Assembly: GCA_003326195.1 (NCBI GenBank)
Contig: LXQE01000156.1
Span: forward strand, 12,668 to 76,482
Direction of reading: 5' to 3'
Origin: Nostoc punctiforme NIES-2108
GTDB lineage: Bacteria; Cyanobacteriota; Cyanobacteriia; Cyanobacteriales; Nostocaceae
DNA: 63,815 nucleotides
How positions within the stretch are numbered: the stretch's first letter is position 1; every line of letters begins with the position of its first letter. Below the pieces are notes generated by a model. The model worked only from the letters and a program-made list of their open reading frames with translations, made no database searches and had not been told where the DNA came from. A program made the position numbers and the translations under genes. This document shows positions 33,851-42,160 of this stretch, piece after piece.

Positions 33851-34897
33851 ATGGTCAACATACGGGCATTATTGTCTGGGTATTACGGTAAAGGTAATGG
33901 TGGTGACGAAGCTTTATTGGCAACGCTTTTGCAAATGTTACCATCTCACGTAACGCCTGTGGTGCTTTCTGGTAATCCAAATGAAACGCGCGATCGCTAC
34001 AATGTAGAAACCTACGATCGCATGGCTCCTTTCGCTGTACTACAAGCTTTGCGTTCTTGTGATGCCTTGATTTGGGGCGGTGGAAGTCTCATTCAAGATG
34101 TCACCAGTACTATCAGCCCATTTTATTACGGGGGACTGATGGCATTAGCGCAGAAAATGGGTTTGAAAACCATTGCTTGGGCGCAGGGTATTGGCCCTTT
34201 GGTGCGTCCGCAAACTCGTTGGTTAGCACGGCAAACTTTTAATAATTGTACCAAAATCAGTGTCCGCGATCGCGCCAGTGCGGCTTTATTATCTGATTGG
34301 CAAATTCCTTGTATTATAGCTCCTGACCCAGTTTGGGCGTTGGAATCTAAACCAGTGCCGGGACTTTGGGATTTACCTGCGCCGAGAGTTGCGGTAACGT
34401 TGCGATCGCATCCCCAACTTACAGAAAAACGTCTGGCAAATTTAACTCGTGCTTTAGTTGACTTTCAAAAAGCTACGCAGGCTTTTATTTTACTACTGCC
34501 GTTTCAAAAAAGTGAAGATTTAAGTATTGCCGAAGCTATTCAACCACATCTTAAAGATGTCAGCCAGATTTTGTGTTTGGAAGATCCGCAACTTTTAAAA
34601 GGTGTGTTTCGCGGCGTTGAAATGGCAATTGGGATGCGTTTGCACAGTTTAATTATGGCTGCTGCTGAAGGTTGTCGCTGCTTTGCTCTGAGTTATGACC
34701 CCAAAGTAAATCGCCTGATGGAAGATTTAGAAATGCCTGGATGGGATTTAACGAGTTTACCCGATGACCCCAATTTAATTGGTCTGACTTGGATGGAGCA
34801 TTACGCCAATGGCGATCCTTTATCATCAGAGAAAATCCAATGTTTGGTGGATGGCGCTTTACTACACTGCGAGTTGTTGAGTGAAGCCTTAAGTTAA
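33851..34897 (+). CDS. csaB: Polysaccharide pyruvyl transferase CsaB
   Basis: CsaB transfers a pyruvyl ketal from phosphoenolpyruvate to a wall polysaccharide, creating the ligand for SLH domains. The 348-residue protein begins MVNIRALLSGYYGKGNGGDE, the usual start of this family, so I prefer ATG 33851 to the longer frame from 33773. Conserved segments include WGGGSLIQDVTS, AQGIGPL, SVRDRAS and GMRLHSLIMAA. The porin at 25725-27404 carries an SLH domain, so csaB probably supports anchoring of the outer membrane to the wall. There is no strong ribosome site at either start. Confidence 0.9.
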   Translation: MVNIRALLSGYYGKGNGGDEALLATLLQMLPSHVTPVVLSGNPNETRDRYNVETYDRMAPFAVLQALRSCDALIWGGGSLIQDVTSTISPFYYGGLMALAQKMGLKTIAWAQGIGPLVRPQTRWLARQTFNNCTKISVRDRASAALLSDWQIPCIIAPDPVWALESKPVPGLWDLPAPRVAVTLRSHPQLTEKRLANLTRALVDFQKATQAFILLLPFQKSEDLSIAEAIQPHLKDVSQILCLEDPQLLKGVFRGVEMAIGMRLHSLIMAAAEGCRCFALSYDPKVNRLMEDLEMPGWDLTSLPDDPNLIGLTWMEHYANGDPLSSEKIQCLVDGALLHCELLSEALS

Positions 34898-34927
34898 GTT
34901 TTTGTCTAGATATGAACAGGGAATGAT

Positions 34928-35245
34928 ATGACACAGATATCTCAGCCAAGACGCACCCGCATTTTACCAGCATCAACCTTAGTCTCTGAAGAAGTACACC
35001 AGCGTCAGGAACAACGTGATGCTCTTGCTATGCGGTGTCGTGCTGTTTTCGAGCGCTTACGTCCAACTCTGATCGAAACGTATTATAACTGGCATATTGC
35101 TATCGATCCTGAAACAGAACGGTATCTCATTGACCCAACACTCTTGGGAATAATGCAAAAAATTCATGATGCTTATGGCAACACTAACGAAGTAAAACTT
35201 ACTATATTTCGACTCAACGATACAGGAACCTGCGGCAGGTTATGA
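34928..35245 (+). CDS. Hypothetical protein paired with an aspartyl-protease-like gene
   Basis: A 105-residue soluble protein of unknown family. The N-terminus is basic; the middle has YYNWHIAIDPETERYLID. GGGA lies just before ATG 34928. It overlaps the next gene by four bases (ATGA), so the two are translationally coupled. That arrangement recalls two-gene modules, including toxin-antitoxin-like pairs, but no toxin motif is visible. Function is unassigned. Confidence 0.65.
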   Translation: MTQISQPRRTRILPASTLVSEEVHQRQEQRDALAMRCRAVFERLRPTLIETYYNWHIAIDPETERYLIDPTLLGIMQKIHDAYGNTNEVKLTIFRLNDTGTCGRL

Positions 35246-35628
35246 TTTCAGGTTCGTTTGGGGATAATGGCGAACTATTCTTTGAAATTCAGCTTGTTGC
35301 TGCTGCTAATAATGACAAATTTTCTGTTGAAGCTTTACTCGATACTGGGTTTACAGATGGGTGGTTAGCTATCAATACTCAAGATTTGGAAGTATTGGAG
35401 TGGTCATTGATGACCGCACAGATTGAAATGCGGACAGCACGAGGAGAAGCACGATTCGATATCTATGAAGGCAAACTTATTATTGATGGAACTGAAGTTA
35501 TAATTCCCGTCCATGTTGGAGATGACATTCCTGATACCATAATAGGTTCGTTGTGGTTAGATATTATGCTGTTGGTCGTTAACAAACCAAAAGGAATATT
35601 AACCCTTGAAATGGTAGATAGCAATTAA
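35242..35628 (+). CDS. Retropepsin-like aspartic protease-fold protein
   Basis: A 128-residue protein with one retropepsin-type motif, ALLDTGFTDGWLAI, near residue 31, where D-T-G would supply one catalytic aspartate per subunit of a dimer. The flap-like region and a C-terminal hydrophobic-hydrophobic-Gly segment (TIIGSLWLDIM, in place of the classical ILGRD helix) fit clan AA. Many cyanobacteria encode such single-domain proteins without known substrates. It is coupled by overlap to the upstream hypothetical gene. Protease activity is inferred. Confidence 0.72.
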   Translation: MISGSFGDNGELFFEIQLVAAANNDKFSVEALLDTGFTDGWLAINTQDLEVLEWSLMTAQIEMRTARGEARFDIYEGKLIIDGTEVIIPVHVGDDIPDTIIGSLWLDIMLLVVNKPKGILTLEMVDSN

Positions 35629-35671
35629 ATTACTTACACAAACTCAGTCAAACCTGTAATCAGAATATAGG

Positions 35672-36463
35672 CTAGTGACTTGTTTTGCCGCTAACAATCC
35701 CTGACCACTGTACTTTTTTCTCTTTTTCCCGACGGTAAGAAAAGAAATGCTCTGGAGTTTGGAAAGTACAATAAGGTGCGATCGCAATTTGTTCTGCACT
35801 AATTCCCATATTTTCCAGTTGTAAGGTATTCACTCGCCGCACATCTAGCCTTACCTTTCCTGGATCGGGATCTTCTAGCAAAGGTGAATTTGGTAGCTCA
35901 TGTAGCGCAGTTATAATTTTTTGTTCGTCATCATGTGGTATAATGCTAGCCCCGATTTCGGCAGCCACTTCAATCGAGACTTGGTAAACCTCACCAGCGA
36001 TCGCTGGGCCCATCGCAATTCTCAAATCATCAAGTTTGCTGCCTTGAGATTGTAGCCGAGCGATCGCCAAGGGAACAATCTTTTTAGCAGTCCCCCGCCA
36101 ACCCGCGTGTAATGCTGCTACCCGTCCAGTTTGCACATCCCCAATTAGCACGGGTGTACAATCTGCGCTAGCGACCCAAACCGCTTGTCTTGGCTGTTCG
36201 CTCATTAAACCATCTGCCGATGCTAAATCCTCCTCAGCAGTGCTTAAGAAGGTTTCAACTTCTTGAGGGGTGAGAACAGTATTGCCATGAACCTGCTTTA
36301 AGCGATAGACTGATGCCTCTGGTTGCAATACTTCTGTGATAACTTGTGGCGATCGCGGCCAAAACTGTTGGGTAAAGAAGCCGTGGTGCCAACTTTCCAG
36401 AATACTACAAGTTAGATAGGGGAGTCCTTCCCAATTGCGCCAGTGCCAAGTGTGCATCTTCAA
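35672..36463 (-). CDS. pgeF: PgeF/YfiH/LACC1 family purine nucleoside phosphorylase-like enzyme
   Basis: A 263-residue protein of the YfiH/LACC1 family (once called polyphenol oxidase). Zinc ligands are visible: H59 in KQVHGN, C102 in SADCTP and H119 in LHAGWRG. Members phosphorolyse or deaminate purine nucleosides, and in E. coli PgeF edits peptidoglycan precursors with misplaced serine. Which activity dominates here cannot be read. It diverges from birA with 71 bases between, which must hold both promoters. An ATG at 36457 is an equally good start. Confidence 0.9.
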   Translation of the reverse strand: MKMHTWHWRNWEGLPYLTCSILESWHHGFFTQQFWPRSPQVITEVLQPEASVYRLKQVHGNTVLTPQEVETFLSTAEEDLASADGLMSEQPRQAVWVASADCTPVLIGDVQTGRVAALHAGWRGTAKKIVPLAIARLQSQGSKLDDLRIAMGPAIAGEVYQVSIEVAAEIGASIIPHDDEQKIITALHELPNSPLLEDPDPGKVRLDVRRVNTLQLENMGISAEQIAIAPYCTFQTPEHFFSYRREKEKKVQWSGIVSGKTSH

Positions 36464-36534
36464 CCAAACCTAAACAGAAATCACTCATCAGCCAATCAAT
36501 GCTAACTTGAACAACGGAATTTGGGTTAACTGCT

Positions 36535-37353
36535 GTGGGATTTAATCTGCAAAACTTGGAAGCAGCCTTGCAAGCAGGGCGTGAGCATACATATTTACCA
36601 TTTTCTCTTCACTTTTTTGAAAGCGTCTCCTCAACCAACCAAACCCTCTGGAACTTACTCAACCAAGGGGCTATTTCGGGAACAGTAGTAATCGCAACTC
36701 AGCAATCTGCTGGGCGGGGACAATGGGGACGCCAGTGGATTTCTCCGGCTGGGGGATTATATGTTTCCGTGGCGATTTCTTTCGACCATAAAATAGAGGC
36801 TACTGACAGCTACCAGCTAACTTTCGCTACTGCTTGGGGAATCGCGTCGCAATTGCGCCAATGCGGTATAGATGTTGGGATAAAATGGCCCAATGATTTA
36901 GTTTTAAATGGTCGCAAACTAGGCGGCATTTTGACAGAAACTAAAGTAAACAAAGGACAAATCACTCAAGCAGTAATTGGTGTAGGTATTAACTGGATAA
37001 ACCCAGTACCCGAAACTGGAATCAATCTGGAATCATGGCAAGTTTGCCAAGATATTAGACCAATTTCTTGTCTGGAAATTCTCACCTCTAAAGTCTTGCT
37101 GGGAATAGAATCCGGTATGGAGTGCCTTTGCCAAGAAGGAATAAGCATACTCTTGTCTCGCTATTTAGATTTGCTTACAAACATAGGCGATTGTGTGTAC
37201 GTCAATAATCTTTTAGGTACAGTAGTGGGAGTGACTCCTCAAGGAAATTTACGAGTTGATTTAGAAACACATGATACAAAGGGACTAATTACACCGGAAA
37301 TTTATATTGAACCCGGTACAATCAGTTTGGGGTACCATAAATCTTCCGTTTAA
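36535..37353 (+). CDS. birA: Biotin--[acetyl-CoA-carboxylase] ligase
   Basis: BirA activates biotin with ATP and attaches it to the carboxyl carrier protein of acetyl-CoA carboxylase, feeding fatty acid synthesis. The 272-residue protein has the catalytic fingerprint QQSAGRGQWGRQW near residue 60, the substrate loop SSTNQTLW near 32 and KWPNDLVLNGRKLGG near 118. A C-terminal SH3-like cap is present. There is no N-terminal helix-turn-helix, so it is the non-repressor class. A GTG start is assumed, and the precise N-terminus is uncertain by a few residues. Confidence 0.93.
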   Translation: MGFNLQNLEAALQAGREHTYLPFSLHFFESVSSTNQTLWNLLNQGAISGTVVIATQQSAGRGQWGRQWISPAGGLYVSVAISFDHKIEATDSYQLTFATAWGIASQLRQCGIDVGIKWPNDLVLNGRKLGGILTETKVNKGQITQAVIGVGINWINPVPETGINLESWQVCQDIRPISCLEILTSKVLLGIESGMECLCQEGISILLSRYLDLLTNIGDCVYVNNLLGTVVGVTPQGNLRVDLETHDTKGLITPEIYIEPGTISLGYHKSSV

Positions 37354-37443
37354 ATTTGAGGTTTGTTCAAAATTTCGCTCTTTGGGCAAGACAAACCACT
37401 AGCATCATCTCTTTAGGCTAATTACACACAACTGAGAGAACAA

Positions 37444-39012
37444 ATGACGCAGCGCAATAATTCTGCCCATCATCGTTTGCATTTATGGCAGCAAGGTCTA
37501 ACAAAAAAACGTTTTGCCTCAACACTACCAGCTCAGAGCCTCTGTTGGCTGAGTAGCGTTAGCCTCCTTAGCGGTGGCTTCGTGTTTGCCCAAACGGAAA
37601 CACAAATAGACAACATCGTTCCCACTGTTGAAAGTTCTCAACCAACAGCAGTTACAAATCCAGTTAAAGCCTCGACTTTTAAAAAACAGGCTGTTGCGCC
37701 CGATGCAACACCAGCGCAACCGGAATTTTCCCAACGGCGAGCCAGACTCAGACAGAGACTAGGCAAGCCAGAGGTTGCTCAATCAAAAGAGCCAGTTAGG
37801 CAGTCTACACCCAAAATCGAAGCTGCTGAACCTGTGGTGATTATCAGACAGTCAAAGCCCAAAGTAGAGGCCTCACAGGTTACTCCTGTAAGGGTGAGAC
37901 AGGAAAAACCCAATACCCCTGCCCGCTATGCACCTGAAAAACTACCAGTAGTTGCTCAACCATCAAATAACTCTAACAGCCCTGTCAGTGCAACGGCGGA
38001 GAAAACCAAGGATTATAATAACGCCTATATCGATCCTAATAGTTATGACAGTGGTGCAACAGGTACTTATCAAGCACCAAACTCTGTAATTCTTACAGAA
38101 CGCTCCAGCGGTTGTCGAGCCACCTTGCCTTCAGGGCAAAGCGTATTAGGCGGCGTTTGCGCCAAAGTACCCCAGAGGAGTGTAGCTGATTCTAATGGTA
38201 AACCAGCACCTAATTGGCTCAGAAGAAGTCAAAACGCCCAATTAGCAGTAGTTCCACCCGTGCGGCAAATTGCAACTACTGGCAATACCAGTAGATGGCG
38301 TGCTGCTCAAAGTGGTTCTAGCGGTGTCACCAAGACCGCATATCGCCCGAATCGGTTTATCCCGACTCCCGCTGAATTCAGCCCCACAAGAGTTAGTGCA
38401 ACTCCCATTGCACCGAGTGGTGGGACTTTACCGCCACCAATGGCAGATGGTAACATTGCACCCCGCCCTAGCAACGTAGCTTACGACTTCTCACTGGCAT
38501 CAGTATTGCCACAAATCCCCTACATGGGGAGAGTTGCCTATAGTGGTACGGGAATGATGTATCCCTTGTCTATTCCCGCTCCCATTACTTCTTTGTTTGG
38601 TTGGCGAGTTCATCCAATCACAGGTAATCAACGCTTCCATGCAGGTACAGACTTGGGTGCGCCTACAGGAACACCAGTTTTGGCAGCTGCTGCTGGTCAA
38701 GTGGAAACTGCTAACTGGGTGGGTGGTTATGGTTTAACCGTTATCCTGAATCACAAATCTGCTGAACAAACTCTCTACGGTCACATGTCAGAAATCCTCG
38801 TTCAACCCGGTCAGTGGGTACAACCTGGAACTGTCATCGGGCGAGTTGGCAGCACTGGTAACTCCACAGGCCCTCACTTGCACTTTGAAGTCCGCCACCT
38901 GACACAAGATGGGTGGGTTGCTTCTGACCCAGGCGTGGAATTACAAAGTGCCCTCAGTCAGTTAGTGCGAGGTTTGCAAACCGCTCAGGTAAGCCGAGAA
39001 CCAGGCAGTTAG
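37444..39012 (+). CDS. M23-family peptidoglycan endopeptidase (LytM domain)
   Basis: A 522-residue exported peptidase. The N-terminus has an atypically long leader with a hydrophobic core (about 28-49) ending FVFAQ. A low-complexity Pro/Gln/Ser region follows (about 60-350). The LytM/M23 domain lies at about 380-490 (FGWRVHPITGN), with zinc ligands H399 and D403 in FHAGTD and H480 in GPHLHFE; H447 and H478 complete the site. It should cut cross-links in peptidoglycan and may act in cell division or septal opening between filament cells. No inactivating change is seen. Confidence 0.92.
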   Translation: MTQRNNSAHHRLHLWQQGLTKKRFASTLPAQSLCWLSSVSLLSGGFVFAQTETQIDNIVPTVESSQPTAVTNPVKASTFKKQAVAPDATPAQPEFSQRRARLRQRLGKPEVAQSKEPVRQSTPKIEAAEPVVIIRQSKPKVEASQVTPVRVRQEKPNTPARYAPEKLPVVAQPSNNSNSPVSATAEKTKDYNNAYIDPNSYDSGATGTYQAPNSVILTERSSGCRATLPSGQSVLGGVCAKVPQRSVADSNGKPAPNWLRRSQNAQLAVVPPVRQIATTGNTSRWRAAQSGSSGVTKTAYRPNRFIPTPAEFSPTRVSATPIAPSGGTLPPPMADGNIAPRPSNVAYDFSLASVLPQIPYMGRVAYSGTGMMYPLSIPAPITSLFGWRVHPITGNQRFHAGTDLGAPTGTPVLAAAAGQVETANWVGGYGLTVILNHKSAEQTLYGHMSEILVQPGQWVQPGTVIGRVGSTGNSTGPHLHFEVRHLTQDGWVASDPGVELQSALSQLVRGLQTAQVSREPGS

Positions 39013-39019
39013 ATTGGAA

Positions 39020-39087
39020 ATTTTAGATTTTGGATTTTAAATTAATCTAAAATCCAAAATCTAAAATCTAAAATCTAAAATCTAAAA
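39020..39087. repeat. 20-bp inverted repeat plus heptamer tandem repeats
   Basis: A perfect palindrome with 20-bp arms (39020-39039 and 39048-39067, units TTTAGAT and AATCTAAA) runs into tandem AAAATCT heptamers that end at 39087. It fills the space between two convergent genes and probably terminates both. Confidence 0.8.
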
Positions 39088-39088
39088 T

Positions 39089-39769
39089 TCAGAGATACCC
39101 GTGTTCTGCTAGGAATGCGGGTGTAATGCCATCTATACTATTGTCATCAGTGCCTCTGGTGTGGGGGTTGCCAGAATAAAGGAATTTTTCCACGTATTTG
39201 CCGAGAATATCCCCTTCTAGATTCACTAAACTTCCAGCAACCAAATAGCGAAGATTTGTCTCGCTGTATGTCAGGGGAATTACCGCTACTTTGAATTGGG
39301 AGAGTTCTGGCTCATAATCGGCGACTGTGAGACTGATGCCATTGACGGCAATGCTACCTTTGGGGACAATGTACCGTGCGATCGCAACGGAAGCAATAAA
39401 GGTCATTTCCCAAGAAGTAGCCGTTTGTTGTGCCACTAGCAATCGGCCGATGCCGTCTACATGACCCATCACAAAATGACCGCCAACTTTGCTGCCTACC
39501 TTGAGCGACGCTTCTAAATTGACATATCTCTGTTGGGTTTGCTCACCTCCCAAGGTTGTCCGGCGTAGAGTTTCCGGTGAAGCCGTGGCAATAAACCCGT
39601 CTTTTAAAACTTGTTCCACTGTCAGGCAAACACCATCTACAGCAACACTGTCGCCATAAGCCAAATCTTGCATAATTACTTCACCCGAATGGCTTACACA
39701 AGTAATTTGCCAAGAATCGCCCCCCAAGGGTTCCATCGTACCTAATGCCTGGATTAATCCTGTAAACAC
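39089..39769 (-). CDS. ribE: Riboflavin synthase alpha chain
   Basis: Riboflavin synthase dismutates two 6,7-dimethyl-8-ribityllumazines to riboflavin. The 226-residue protein shows its two lumazine-binding repeats: the first opens MFTGLIQALG, and the second starts about residue 98 with GGHFVMGHVDGIG. Motifs VDGVCLTV and VNGISLTV mark the equivalent positions in each half. Length is normal. I looked upstream for an FMN riboswitch and did not recognise one. It converges on the M23 peptidase gene. Confidence 0.95.
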   Translation of the reverse strand: MFTGLIQALGTMEPLGGDSWQITCVSHSGEVIMQDLAYGDSVAVDGVCLTVEQVLKDGFIATASPETLRRTTLGGEQTQQRYVNLEASLKVGSKVGGHFVMGHVDGIGRLLVAQQTATSWEMTFIASVAIARYIVPKGSIAVNGISLTVADYEPELSQFKVAVIPLTYSETNLRYLVAGSLVNLEGDILGKYVEKFLYSGNPHTRGTDDNSIDGITPAFLAEHGYL

Positions 39770-40109
39770 GGCTTTTTTGTCAAACTAACTCTATTTATTG
39801 CCTAATTTTGCCTGAAATCAATTGGTAATTGTCACAGAAATCTCGAACATCCAAGTATATTTTCTGACTTTTTTTCGCATAGGAATATTAACACATTAGC
39901 ATCCTTCACAGGGCATACTTGGGTAAGAAGGTTATTGTTTAAGAAGACCAATTTGACTTACTCTGGTTTTCACCACAAGTTCGGAGTTTAATAGAAGCAA
40001 TTATAGAGAACGAATGCTTATGTTTATTACTGTCACCAAACCGCCTAAAAAGGGGTGCTATTTATTACACGGCATCCAAGGCTCGCAAAGCATTGTAGAG
40101 GCCTAGCCA
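39770..40109. other. Intergenic region between ribE and the bifunctional nuclease gene
   Basis: About 340 bases between divergent genes. A 30-codon frame at 40014-40106 sits directly before the nuclease-family ATG and is listed separately. No riboswitch was recognised. Confidence 0.5.
40014..40106 (+). CDS. Possible 30-aa leader ORF
   Basis: An ATG-initiated frame of 30 codons (starts MLMFITVTKPPKKG) stops with TAG three bases before the ATG of the downstream gene. A second internal ATG is two codons in. The tight junction would allow translational coupling or a leader peptide. No homologue is recognised, and a chance frame is quite possible. Confidence 0.25.
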   Translation: MLMFITVTKPPKKGCYLLHGIQGSQSIVEA

Positions 40110-40607
40110 ATGATTGAAATGAAAGTCGCTGGCATAGCATTAGATGCCATAACTCGCAGCCCGATCGTCCTTTTGAAAGATTCTTCAGATCGGCGGGCTT
40201 TGCCAATTTACATTGGTCAGGAACAGGCTAGGGCAATTATGGGCGCGCTGGAGAATCAGAAGCCTCCCAGACCCTTAACTCACGACCTGATTGTGAATAT
40301 TCTAGAGACTTGGAATATGACTCTAGAAAAAGTCATTATTCATTCCCTGCAAAAGGATACATTTTATGCAGCTTTAATTGTCCAGCAAGGCGAGGTCAAA
40401 AAGGAAATTGACGCGCGTCCTAGCGATGCGATCGCTATTGCTCTCCGTACAAATACTCCCATTTGGGTAATGGAAGAAGTCATTGCCGATGCTTCTATCC
40501 CTGTTGATCGCGATGCAGATGAAGCCGAACAGCAAGCCTTCCGTGAATTTATTTCCAATCTCCGTCCTGAAGATTTGATCAAGCGCTTTGGTAATGGCGA
40601 CAGCTAG
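40110..40607 (+). CDS. Bifunctional nuclease family protein (DUF151)
   Basis: A 165-residue protein of the DUF151/BFN family. Core segments are VLLKDSSDRRALPIYIGQEQA near residue 22 and EIDARPSDAIAIALRTNTPIWV near 105. Plant members were reported with DNase and RNase activity, which gave the family its name; bacterial function remains uncertain. An acidic C-terminal tail follows (DRDADEAEQQAF). A short leader ORF ends just upstream, and heptamer repeats follow the stop. Confidence 0.88.
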   Translation: MIEMKVAGIALDAITRSPIVLLKDSSDRRALPIYIGQEQARAIMGALENQKPPRPLTHDLIVNILETWNMTLEKVIIHSLQKDTFYAALIVQQGEVKKEIDARPSDAIAIALRTNTPIWVMEEVIADASIPVDRDADEAEQQAFREFISNLRPEDLIKRFGNGDS

Positions 40608-40609
40608 GA

Positions 40610-40812
40610 GAGTGCTGAGTGCTGAGTGCTGTTAGCGATAGCGGGGCGTTTAGCCCGTTCTGAGTGCTGTTAGCGGATAGCTAGGATTGAGCCAGTGCTG
40701 AGAAAGAATAGAGAATCTAGAGAATAAAATAATTTCTTTATTCTTTCTCTGTTCATTTTTGTAGAGACACTATTAATCGTATTTCTACTCAGGACTCACT
40801 ACTCAGGACTCA
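40610..40812. repeat. Heptamer repeats (GTGCTGA type) with an embedded dispersed repeat
   Basis: Tandem GTGCTGA units after the nuclease-family gene enclose a 34-base dispersed element (40629-40662). Near 40790-40812 ACTCAGGACTC units recur just before the aldo/keto reductase ATG. The embedded element recurs in opposite orientation at 41971-42004. Confidence 0.75.
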
Positions 40813-40816
40813 ATTT

Positions 40817-41947
40817 ATGAAATACCGACGCTTTGGAAAAACGAATCTGCGCCTCTCGGTTTTTTCCTTGGGAACAATGCGTTACTTAGCTTCTTTTGAA
40901 AATGCTCACCAGACTATCGAACAAGCCTTAGCGCTAGGAATTAATCATCTAGAAACCGCCAGAGGTTACGGCAAAAGCGAGGAGTATTTTGGTAGGGCGC
41001 TAAAAGCTGGGTTGTCAGTACCCCGAACGAAGCTTTATGTCACTACCAAAATCTCAGCCACAGCAGATGCTGACACCATGCGTCGGTACATTGACGAATC
41101 CTTAGAACGATTACAACTAGATTATTTAGATTGCTTAGGTGTTCATGGTTTGAATACGTGGCAACATTTGGAGTGGGTGCAAGCCAAAAATGGCTGTATG
41201 CAAGCCGTAGAAGAAGCTGTTGCTGATGGTCGAGTCCGACACGTTGGTTTTTCCACTCACGGACCATTAGAGCTAATTCTGGCAGCAATAAACACAGATT
41301 TATTTGAATTTGTCAATCTGCATTATTACTATTTTTTTCAACGGCACGCACCAGCGATTCAACTTGCAGCCGAAAAGGATATGGGCATTTTCATTATTTC
41401 CCCTGCTGATAAGGGAGGACGCCTCTACACGCCACCTCAAACTTTAAAAGACCTGTGCTATCCGTATTCACCCTTAGAATTAAATTATCGATTTTTACTT
41501 GCCGATCGCCGTATTACTACTTTGAGTATAGGGCCAGCTAACCCAGATGAATTAACAGAACCTTTACAAGTTGCTGACCATGATGAAGAGTTAACATCAG
41601 CAGAAATTTCCACTTTCCATCGGTTAGAAAATCACCAAAAACTTGCTTTGGAAACTGATAATTGTAGCCAGTGTTATGCTTGTTTGCCCTGTCCAGAAAA
41701 TATCAATATTCCAGAGGTATTACGGTTACGTAATCTCGCTGTGGCATACGACATGAAAGACTATGGCCAATATCGTTACGGAATGTTTGAAAATGCCGGT
41801 CACTGGTTCCCTGGAATGAAAGGCAACCGTTGTACAGAATGCGGTGACTGTTTGCCTCGCTGTCCAGAAAAGTTAGATATTCCAGCTTTGTTAGAAGATA
41901 CTCACCAAAAATTAAGTGGGAAAGCTGGTCGGAGATTGTGGGGATAA
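40817..41947 (+). CDS. Aldo/keto reductase with C-terminal 4Fe-4S domain
   Basis: A 376-residue fusion. Residues 1-270 form an aldo/keto reductase barrel: YRRFGKTNLRLSVFSLGTMR at the start, an active-site region HLETARGYGKSEEYFG where the usual Asp is Glu, and VTTKI with the lysine. Residues 285-350 carry two cysteine clusters, CSQCYACLPCP and CTECGDCLPRCP, expected to bind iron-sulfur clusters. A ferredoxin-like electron source is therefore likely instead of, or along with, NADPH. The substrate is unknown. Inverted copies of a dispersed repeat flank the gene. Confidence 0.9.
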   Translation: MKYRRFGKTNLRLSVFSLGTMRYLASFENAHQTIEQALALGINHLETARGYGKSEEYFGRALKAGLSVPRTKLYVTTKISATADADTMRRYIDESLERLQLDYLDCLGVHGLNTWQHLEWVQAKNGCMQAVEEAVADGRVRHVGFSTHGPLELILAAINTDLFEFVNLHYYYFFQRHAPAIQLAAEKDMGIFIISPADKGGRLYTPPQTLKDLCYPYSPLELNYRFLLADRRITTLSIGPANPDELTEPLQVADHDEELTSAEISTFHRLENHQKLALETDNCSQCYACLPCPENINIPEVLRLRNLAVAYDMKDYGQYRYGMFENAGHWFPGMKGNRCTECGDCLPRCPEKLDIPALLEDTHQKLSGKAGRRLWG

Positions 41948-41970
41948 AAATGTAAACAGGAGTCAGAATT

Positions 41971-42004
41971 CAGAATGGGCTAAACACCCCGCTACCGCTA
42001 ACAG
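41971..42004 (-). repeat. Inverted copy of the 34-base dispersed repeat
   Basis: The reverse complement reads CTGTTAGCGGTAGCGGGG at its start and matches 40629-40662 with three mismatches in 34 bases by my alignment. CAGGAGTCAGAAT heptamer-like units border it on both sides. Confidence 0.7.
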
Positions 42005-42160
42005 GAGTCAGAATATCCGTTAACTTCAGCATGGTATTCACCACCCAGTCGCATACTCGTCATTCTAGGTACTGAGTTCTGAGTTCTTTGTTGTTAAAAT
42101 TATATAAAGATTAAAAGAGTTAGGAAGATCCGCGGAAGCTGGGGTATCTCGCCAAAAAAG

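Noticed and set aside
39770..40013. FMN riboswitch ahead of ribE
   Set aside because: I could not find the conserved RFN helices in the upstream region.
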